From: Leucocoprinus leucothites
Lineage: Eukaryota > Basidiomycota > Agaricomycetes > Agaricales > Agaricaceae
Assembly (NCBI GenBank): GCA_013368445.1
Contig: JAACJO010000011.1
Coordinates: 992,001 to 1,056,000, forward strand
Reading direction: 5' to 3'
Length of the DNA: 64,000 nucleotides
In this document: piece after piece, positions 56,468-64,000 of the stretch
Layout: every line of letters begins with the position of its first letter
Position numbering within the stretch: position 1 is the stretch's first letter
Program-made: the position numbers and the translations under genes
Notes under the pieces: generated by a model
Database searches by the model: none
Told to the model about the DNA's origin: nothing
What the model saw: the letters and a program-made list of their open reading frames with translations, nothing else

Positions 56468-56570
56468 TGCCCCACAGAGGCTCGAACTCTGGACCTTCCG
56501 ATATCAAGGCGGGTCTGTGTGGACTCGGTCTCTAACAGTCGGACGCTGTAACCAACTCAGCCATGGGGCA
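56468..56570 (-). tRNA. tRNA-Asn (GTT) with a 30-nt intron
   Basis: On the minus strand the ends TGCCCCA and TGGGGCA pair perfectly over seven bases. A D-arm around GCTGAGTTGGTTACAGC, an anticodon stem TCCGA/TCGGA, and a T-arm CAGAG-TTCGAGC-CTCTG are all present. The loop reads CT-GTT-A, then a 30-nt intron directly 3' of position 37, then A38, the canonical place for nuclear tRNA introns. The mature length is 73 nt before CCA addition. Anticodon GTT gives asparagine. Confidence 0.88.
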
Positions 56571-57547
56571 CACATTATTGAAATTCAAGTTTGACAACGC
56601 GTTCTCCATGACCTGGGATACAATAATTTGGAGTCCTCGTTTTGTTCCTAACACTTTTGTGCAGAGAAACACCGAAACGACGAAACCTGGTTTTCAAAGT
56701 TCTGCAACTCAGGCACATAAACTTTAACCTCGAATGTGGGACCATTGCACCCATAGTCGCTGGAATCGTCCCAACATAATCACGATTAGTCATTCTGGTG
56801 GCATATCAAGGGAGTTTGCAGTAGAAGTCTCACCGATACAACATACACCGTTGCCCACTGCCCTTCAATGCTACACTCGTCACAACGTTGTCCCACTCCA
56901 GAGGGAGTTCTGCGCATTGGAGGTCGTCCCACAGAATCGAAACGCAGGGTGAAGTCAGCCTTGGGTTAGCGCAGAGGAGAAGAGAATGTGCCTCTCCGTC
57001 CAACCTGGAACCCCTCAGAGCCGGCGTGTCTGTGGCAGTTTTGTTTTTCTGTATACTCGGAAATCAGCTGTGCAGACGTTGGTTCTAACTTCCAACACAC
57101 CTGTTCTAGAACGGCCCCTAAACAGCCCGGTAAGAAAGCCGCTGAGCAAAAAACCATGGCAAGACGACGCATTCCATACATCTCGAGTCTTTGAAGCCGA
57201 GGGCGTGTCCTCTCCCCCGCTATCGATTCTATCTCAGGGTTTTTAAATCAGCTGGAGGGCATTTACGTCTCGGTTTCCAGAGAAGTCAATCAAGGTTCGG
57301 CAAATTTTCCTTTTAATTAATCCTGCCTGTCCATCGATTTTGAAGGAAGGGTAACTTGAAGGTCTACGAAACCAGCAAAACCGACTTATTTGGATTAACT
57401 ATTTCCTTCGAATCCAAAATGAAAAAGGGGCAAGCCTGAAGATAATAATTTGATTGCCCAAAACGATATACAAGCACGCATATCCCTGTCGACGTATCGA
57501 AATGGCTTGACAACATAAACTACTACTTCCCCCCGGCACACTTCCTT
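56571..57547. other. Intergenic region between tRNA and aldo/keto reductase
   Basis: Short frames on both strands around 56,970-57,250 overlap each other with no family support. I call nothing here. Confidence 0.45.
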
Positions 57548-59311
57548 TCAAACGTAAAGACCCTTGCGTCCAAGTGGATCGAGTGATGGCCTCCCACTAT
57601 TGGACTGACAGCCCAAATATGCGTGAGTTCCAAGGTTCGAACGAAAGGGGAGCGACACTCACCGGAGCCTCAGGTTTATTTGCCAGGATAGCTTCAACCT
57701 TTTCCATGATTTCTGGTGTCAGTTTCGGCAATACCTCAAGAGCCTTCAAATTCTCGCGAAGTTGATCTGGGCTTGATACTCCCAGGATTACCGTCGAAGT
57801 GTTCGGGTTCTTAGCCACCCACGCGAGTGCGAGGGCTTGGGGCGTGGTGTTCAACTCTGAAGAGAATGATAGAATAAGTAGTAGAGCGTCTAGGTATGGA
57901 GGAGACTACAAACCTGCTTCAGCGAGTTTCGTCAACTCCCTGACTTTTCTGATCTGCTCTTGGCCTTCGGCCCCTTTGAGTCGCGCGATGGTCTCGGAAA
58001 AGAAAGTCGAGTGTGTGTCATATCGAGAGCCGGAGGGAATACCATCGTTATACTGCATGACCGTTGTTTGCGCCTTGTCAATCGGACAGATAGGCAAACT
58101 CACCTTTCCTGTTAAAACTCCACGAGCCAAGCAAGAGAAAGCCGTGGTTCCCGTGCCGTACTTCGCATAAATTGGGCTAGTTTTTCTGTGAGTTGCGTAT
58201 TCACATCAAGAATAAGGGCATTTCTGACTCATATTCCTTTTCTGGTCTCTCGCGATGGAACATACTGCAAATTAATCAGGTCAAAAGCCATATCATCGCA
58301 AAGAGCTGCCTCTCACTTGTGTTGACACTGCTCAGCTATAGGGCCCATAAGGCCAAGCTTGTCGGCGACGTCTAAACGAACGTCAGTTCATCTTGAAACT
58401 AGTATTCATGACTACGCACGCCATGCTTCCTCGATCTCTCGAGCGGACCACTCCGAGGTAGCCCAGTAGAAAGCCTAAATTGTAATGTGAGCAAGTGTTG
58501 ACGTCATGCGAAAAGAAGCATTCGCACCCATCCTTTCTCAATAACCCAGTTAAAAGCGCGAACTATCTCGTCCATCGGGACTGAAAACCAGCCTCTTCAG
58601 GGTAAGGTTGCTCGCATTAAACTCATGACTTACCAGTATTGTCGCATCGATGAGCAAAGATCACATCCACATAATCCAATCCCATGCGCTCAAGGCTCTC
58701 CTTTGTACCTTCAATAATACTTAAATAGGTTGAGCCAATTAACCTCACATTATTGTATCACAATTACTCACTGTTTACGAGCCAACCCCCCGCCCTGGTG
58801 GCCTCCCCTAGGTCCCCAGAATATCTTAGTCGTAATAACTAAATCTGACCTCCTCAATCCGAGCTCTCTGATCACTCGGCCCCTATGATGATGTACATTA
58901 TCAGAATCACGATCAATGAGAGATCACTAGGCGAAACATGGTAGATGGCATCTAGATCAAATGAAACGTACATTTCGACTTCGGATTTCCCTTTAGCGTA
59001 AGCTTCGGCTGTATCAAACATATTGATCCCGGCGTCGAATGCGGTCTTGATAATATCCTAGCAAATCGAGTAATCAGCTACGATAGCTATTCAGAATAGA
59101 CTGAAGGTGAATACCTTTACTGGGTCACCGACGACGGTACCTCCGAGGGTAAGCCCTACAAGACTCCGTTAGTAGTCGCCAATGTCCGTAGATCGACCAA
59201 CAAACATCCTCCCAGAGAGAACACAGGCACCCGAAGACCACTCGGACCCAACCTCCTAAACGGCATGTTCTTTGCATCGAACTCAAGCTTTACGTCTGCA
59301 CCACTTGTCAT
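57548..59311 (-). CDS. Aldo/keto reductase, voltage-gated K+ channel beta-subunit-like (copy A)
   Basis: NADPH-dependent carbonyl reductase of the AKR superfamily, many short exons. Starts MTSGADVKLEFDAKNMPFRR. TIM-barrel motifs in order: [36 protein letters not shown] (catalytic Asp and Tyr), DLVITTKIFWG (Lys), DYVDVIFAHRCDNTG (His), [44 protein letters not shown], and [19 protein letters not shown], so the catalytic tetrad is complete. The last exon model assumes a GTGAGT donor after NKPEAP and ends at 57548; without that splice the stop is at 57597. The sequence is closest to the neighbour at 59580 and in the same orientation, a tandem duplication. The substrate is unknown. Confidence 0.87.
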
Positions 59312-59579
59312 ATTGAATGAAGCCTATGTCGTATGCGATAGTTCGTCGCGGCGCTCTCAAAAGTTGATAGGAGTTGGGTTGGAAAGACCTTGAGAAAGAA
59401 CGGTTTTTATCTGACCTTCTGTACGCGATGTGAGATTATTGCTATTCTCAGTAGATGAGGCAATTGGTGACACGGGGTCCACATGCAAAACCGGAACCAT
59501 TTTCGTGCGAAGCCAGTCGAAACTGGAAAGTGAGATTTTATAAGATAAAAATAGGATAGGTGTACAGATATGCTATATC

Positions 59580-61270
59580 TCAAGAGCGGCCGAACTTGTC
59601 CAATGCAGGCCTTCCAGGGGGGGCCTTCAGTAGATAGAGTGAGAAACGGATTTGAGAGGCGGAGAAATTGAAAACATACATCAAATTCGGGCTTGTTCTT
59701 GAGGATCCCTTCAATTTGCTCCAGGATCTCGCTGGTGAGCTTGGGCAAAACCTTGACAGCTTCAAGGTTTTGCAACAGCTGATCTGGCTTAGACGCGCCA
59801 AGAATGACGGTAGAAGTATTGGGGTTCCTCGCTACCCATGCAAGGGCAAGTGCGCCGACATTCGTTCCCAAACCTAGAGTACTGTCACTTTTGGTTCGAA
59901 ACAAATAAGGAAGAACGTACCCTCGGCAATCTTAGTAAGCTCACGTACTTTCTCAACCTTCTCCTTACCCTCTCCACTCTGGAAAGTATCAATGACCTTT
60001 TTATAGAATTGGGGGGTTGTAGCGTAGCGAGAACCCTCAGGGATACCGTTGTTATACTACAATGTCGTCAATAATGAACGAGATGAATTGCTATTCACTG
60101 ACCTTGCCGGTAAGGAGACCACCAGCTAGAGATGAGAATGTGGTTGTCCCATAACCGTATTTGCGGTAGATAGGGCTAAATAAAGGTCTGAGATAATGTA
60201 GTGATGAAATAAATCTATACTTACTCGTATTCTTTCTCGGGACGCTCGCGATGGAACATACTTTAGTAAACCTGAGTACATGACAACTCCAGTAGAATTC
60301 CAGGGCTTACTGATGTTGACATTGTTCCGCAATGGGAGCGATGAGGTTCAGCTTGTCCGCCACATCTACCGCCCACGTGAGTTTCCTTAAAGATCAGGGC
60401 GTGAATCCACGTACGATGGGCTTCCTCGATTTCGCGAGCACTCCACTCAGATGTAGCCCAATAAAATGCCTGTGCAAAAGATCTCCTAAGTAGACCGGAT
60501 GTGAGTATGAATGAGAGGCACATACCCATCCCTTCTCAATAACGAAATTGAAGGCGCGAACAACTTCTTCCATTGGCACTGAGCCAGGTGTTAATAATAA
60601 TAATAATAACCCCAAGGGACATATTACACACCAGTGTTGTCAGGGCGGTGAGCAAAGAGCACATCAACGTACTCCAGCCCCAATCGGTCGAGGGACGCCC
60701 TGGTTCCTTCGATGATACTATTTAAAGGCTATCGATGAATTTTCAAGCAACAGCAGAAATAGTCGCACTGTTTACGGGACAAGCCAGTGTCATTGGGTCC
60801 CTTACGAGTACCAAAGAACAGTTTAGTCGAGATGACAAGATCTGTGCGGCGAATGCCCAGCTCTTTGATCACACGTCCACTAGAACAATTTAGGAGTTAG
60901 CGCATGCGGTGGGGTGGAGTTTAGCTTACTTACACCTCGAGCTCGGAGTTACCAGCAGCATATCCTTCGGCTGTGTCAATCATGTTGATTCCATTCTCAA
61001 AGGCAAGTTGTATGATGTCCTATACGCCTTTGAGTTTATATCGTCCAGTGAGATCAGTCGAAGAGAACCACCTTGACGGGATCACCGACGACGCTGCCTC
61101 CTAGAGTGAGCCCTAGGCAATAGGTCAATCAGTTAAGCGACGGGAGATTCAATGGCAAGCTTACATCCTCCGAGGGAGAAGACGGGGACACGCAAACCGC
61201 TGGGACCAAGCCTGCGGAAAGGCATGTCTTTGGGGTCGAATTCACGTTGAACGGCAGTATTTTCAGCCAT
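59580..61270 (-). CDS. Aldo/keto reductase, voltage-gated K+ channel beta-subunit-like (copy B)
   Basis: Same exon plan and motifs as copy [53 protein letters not shown] (Asp, Tyr), [15 protein letters not shown] (Lys), [15 protein letters not shown] (His), [68 protein letters not shown]. The start ATG at 61270 opens [11 protein letters not shown], and the first donor follows the SLGG block at 61165. The final splice joins KNKPEFD to [14 protein letters not shown] and a stop at 59580. A complete tetrad implies an active NADPH-dependent reductase. A 268-bp spacer separates it from copy A. Confidence 0.9.
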
Positions 61271-61673
61271 GGGTGGTCGTGGTTCGGTAGATAGAGTGAA
61301 AAATCTAAGATAATCCTTATATACCACTTTTGTGGAGATCTAGCCGGCCGATAACGCATTTTGACGAATCATGCCTGTGGCTCGATGACGAATCACGCAA
61401 CCTTACAGGGGCCTGGGACGCTCAACACGATGCTGCTTGTTGTCGAATGAACGGACGGAAAAACTGCGGAGAATTTGTGATCGACAGCGGCTCCATTATC
61501 TACAGACGCCGCTCAAGTGAAAGTTTTGGAAAGTTTTGGAAATAGGAGTGAGGAGATCAATCAGGCAGAATCAAGTTCCATTGGTTAATGATTTGCTCTG
61601 ATCGGAAGTTACCGAGCATCAATCCCATGGCCTGGTGTGGCAGTCTCTGGACTTACATCATACCACCTGCGCT
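61271..61673. promoter_or_regulatory. Divergent intergenic region between reductase B and fasciclin gene
   Basis: Carries both promoters in about 400 bp. A near-perfect duplication of GAAAGTTTTG lies at 61,519-61,538. No other motif seen. Confidence 0.4.
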
Positions 61674-62449
61674 ATGAAGCTCCAGCATCTTTCACTCGTC
61701 TTTCTCCCTTTCATATCTCTCGTTTCAGCCTCAAGCAGTGAACAAATTACAATGGGCTCCATTCATAATCCCTTCGTTCCAGAGAAGCACACACACCCTA
61801 CGCTCTCGGATCTTCTAACTATCGAACAATCCGCCTCCATCTTCTACTCCTATGCCAGGGAGCTGGAACTCAGCAAGATGTTCAATGACCAGAACATAAA
61901 GGCGACTCTTTTTGTACCCACCAACAAGGCAGTCATGTCGCTTGCGAGGAAGCCGTAGGCCTATTTCCTACTACTGTCTTGTAATTCGGTTCTGACTGCA
62001 CTTTCTTTCAGTCACCAAGGCCAAGGGTCAGGTGCTATCCTTGATGATATCCACATAACAGAAGACGAGTATGAGAGGAAATCTAGAGAAAATGTCGAAC
62101 GTTGGGTCTCTGCACATATCATCCCTGTGAGCCTCATAATACTCGGTTCTGGCATACCCTTATGTATTTCTGTAGAAATTCCCTATCAACCTTGACTCCA
62201 ATGAGCACCCGACATTGTTAGATGGAAAGTCTATCTCCTTCAAGCCCATCTCTAAAGGGGACAATAAGGAACCGGCATGGACTCGTGTAACTCTGAATGA
62301 TGGGGCACATATTCTCAGCATGAAGGAGGTATGTTCACGCCAATTATTTACTTAAACCAATTTCTTTCTTCGAAACACAAGCTTATTTCCTCATGTAGGC
62401 CTCAAATGGCGTGTTGTATCTCATTGATACTGCTATTTCGCCCGAGTGA
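61674..62449 (+). CDS. Secreted fasciclin (FAS1) domain protein
   Basis: Four exons (61674-61954, 62012-62126, 62176-62328, 62399-62449) give 199 residues. A signal peptide LQHLSLVFLPFISLVSA is followed by one FAS1 domain: HPTLSDLLTIEQSASIFYSY, LFVPTNKAVMSLARKP, ERWVSAHIIP, LLDGKSISFKPI, and a closing GVLYLIDTAISPE strand typical of the second conserved FAS1 block. There is no membrane or GPI segment. FAS1 proteins mediate adhesion at the cell surface or in the extracellular matrix. The length fits a single-domain fungal member. Confidence 0.88.
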
Positions 62450-63310
62450 ACGACAGGAGGTGCTTTGGCCTCACATTAATCCCGGACTTCATGTGAATAT
62501 TATAACTTACTCGAAAAGCCTGTTATCTCATTGAGTCAGAGTCCTCAGATATTGTTTCTGTACATATATAATCTTGTAACAATCCCGCCGTGGACGATGG
62601 CGGGAGCGCCAACCTATACCATAGTAATGAACCCTGGATATCTGGACTTCTGGAGAGAATAAAGTTTTAGTAGTACTTGCCCAGACATTATCACTCACAC
62701 AACGGTCCAAGCTACACTTTTCGGTTCGGAGGGCAGGCGAAACCTAGCCCTAGACCAGGTGTGTATAATCATCCTCGGGGGAGGGGAAAGGGGAAGGACA
62801 GGACCGTCAGAATAATTGAGCGTCACGGATCGAAGTTGGGCCTTCTGATTAGCTTAGGGAAATAACATCCCTCGACCTGGGGCTTGAGGAGGAGATTAAT
62901 GCTGACATGCATGCGACCTGGGCCACTTGAGTCTAATGCTCAGATCCAACAAGCTCAAACAATCAAGTTATGTAGCGTTGAGTATGTTTAGGCCAAGATC
63001 TATTGCACCCAATGGAAGCTAGTTTTTCCCTATCGTTGCGATCGCAGGCTGGGCAGCTTGATCAGCCTCGCATCTCAGCGGACTGCAAGGGGGGAACGCT
63101 TGCCAATGGGAATAATCAATCAATGACCAATCCCCGAAACTTTGACACCCACCTGGCTCATCACGAATACATGTGGAAGCGTTGTGTACAAAAATAACGG
63201 ACTTGGGGATGGTCAGCGTTACAAAACGAACAATGGAACGGTGCTCACTATTTGGGCCTCGACTCTTTACGAGGGCCAGAGCCACCCATGCGTTCGAGCC
63301 TTTCAAGTTC
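62450..63310. other. Intergenic region between fasciclin and LTO1 genes
   Basis: Convergent 3' regions. I see no additional gene; frames at 62,677 and 63,003 lack features. Confidence 0.5.
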
Positions 63311-63958
63311 TCAATAACTTAGATCTTGATTCGTAACTGAAGGATCCAGCTGGGATAAGACTGGCCAAACCCTGGGTCCTGATTCTTTTCCTCTACCGCC
63401 ATCAGAGTCCGCCATCTCCTCATTATCTGCTGCCTGATCCGAAAGAGACGCCCGAAGCGTCGGCCGCACACCAAGGGAAGAACATAAAACCTTGTACCGA
63501 GACCGAATGCGACTAAGTAGTTGAGAAATATCAAGGTCGGAGGATTTGTCAGTTGAAGATGGGTTAATCCTCGGAAACTGTGCTATGAGTTCTAGTAAGC
63601 GGTTTGAATTGTTGATAGAACGTCTATAAGAGCACTGAGTATTTGTAAAATATATACACCTTGAACAAGAGGAGAAATCGCACTCATCGTCTCCGGTTCC
63701 GTGCTGAAGGAGAAAGGATTTCCACGTTGATGCGAAACCTTCGTAGAAGCCTAGTTCCTCCCACATTTCATATCCTTTCTCGCGTCCGAGAGCTCGTCCT
63801 TCAATAAGACCGTGTATACGCCCATGATCATAGCCATCTTGATAACCGGAGTCGTAGAAACTGGGAACGTAACTGCTTAGAAACCTAAATCAAATCAAAG
63901 ATGCAACGGACGTTTGTTCAACATGAACCAGCGACTCTAGATCAAAACTTTCATCCAT
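63311..63958 (-). CDS. LTO1: LTO1-like protein (deca-GX3 motif, ABCE1 iron-sulfur adaptor)
   Basis: Three exons (63958-63912, 63860-63660, 63623-63311) give 186 residues. It begins MDESFDLESLVHVEQTFYD and contains the signature series of Gly residues spaced by three: SGYQDGYDHGRIHGLIEGRA, LGREKGYEMWEELGFYEGFA. The middle part INNSNRLLELIAQFPRINPS, followed by the DLDISQLLSRIRSRYKVL helix, is also family-typical. In yeast, Lto1 with Yae1 recruits the cytosolic iron-sulfur machinery to the ribosome-recycling ATPase Rli1/ABCE1. The C-terminal Trp seen in adaptor proteins is replaced by a different tail (NQDLSY), and a further 3' exon cannot be excluded. Confidence 0.88.
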
Positions 63959-64000
63959 TGTAAACTTCGTGCAGCAGTATCCACAAAGGATAAGTGAGAG

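Noticed and set aside
59407..59904. A third aldo/keto reductase suggested by a separate C-terminal frame
   Set aside because: It is the penultimate coding exon of copy B read through its last intron; splicing joins it to the stop at 59580, so there are only two genes.
1..64000. CRISPR arrays, prophage or insertion sequences of prokaryotic type
   Set aside because: No regularly spaced repeats or prokaryotic genes; the gene structure is eukaryotic throughout.

Overview
The window is nuclear DNA of a filamentous basidiomycete, most likely an agaricomycete. Genes are split by many 45-70 nt GT-AG introns. The protein families are typical of mushrooms: F-box/LRR proteins, a NACHT STAND NTPase, tyrosine-kinase-like (TKL) kinases, tandem aldo/keto reductases and a COMT-type O-methyltransferase. 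Conserved eukaryotic housekeeping genes sit among them (40S RPS9, 60S RPL21, GH47 mannosidase, LTO1, a tRNA). There is no prokaryotic operon structure, CRISPR array or viral gene. I rebuilt gene models by joining exons wherever splice sites and conserved family motifs agreed in phase; total lengths divisible by three support most of them.

Layout. 1-5.9 kb: a tandemly duplicated module of an O-methyltransferase gene and a convergent F-box gene. The left copy is only the last codons of one O-methyltransferase plus a broken F-box fragment; the right copy is complete. 6.7-11.5 kb: a 1538-residue Ser-rich disordered protein. 13-17.5 kb: a NACHT NTPase divergent from a TKL (pseudo)kinase. 17.9-21 kb: a MITE-like element just before a CorA-type magnesium transporter gene that carries frameshifts. 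21-26 kb: a GPI-anchored secreted protein and a homeodomain factor. 26.6-31.2 kb: a copper amine oxidase convergent with a second TKL kinase. 32.7-36 kb: a GRAM-VASt sterol-transfer protein. 37.3-40.6 kb: two tandem single-pass membrane proteins ending in a PPxY motif, the second frameshifted.

42-51 kb is mainly housekeeping: an RS-rich SCI1-like protein, GH47 mannosidase, a head-to-head RPS9/RPL21 pair sharing 367 bp, and a XanA-like dioxygenase. 51.4-52.9 kb: an F-box pseudogene. 53.6-55.5 kb: an NDP-kinase-fold protein lacking the catalytic histidine, with a repeat tail. 56.5 kb: an intron-containing tRNA-Asn. 57.5-61.3 kb: a tandem pair of aldo/keto reductases. 61.7-62.4 kb: a secreted fasciclin protein. 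63.3-64 kb: LTO1.

The observations I rank highest are the dead NDP-kinase-like protein with its repeat tail, the PPxY membrane pair, the kinase with NFE in place of DFG, three GC-AG introns fixed by protein conservation, and the MITE beside the decaying CorA gene.
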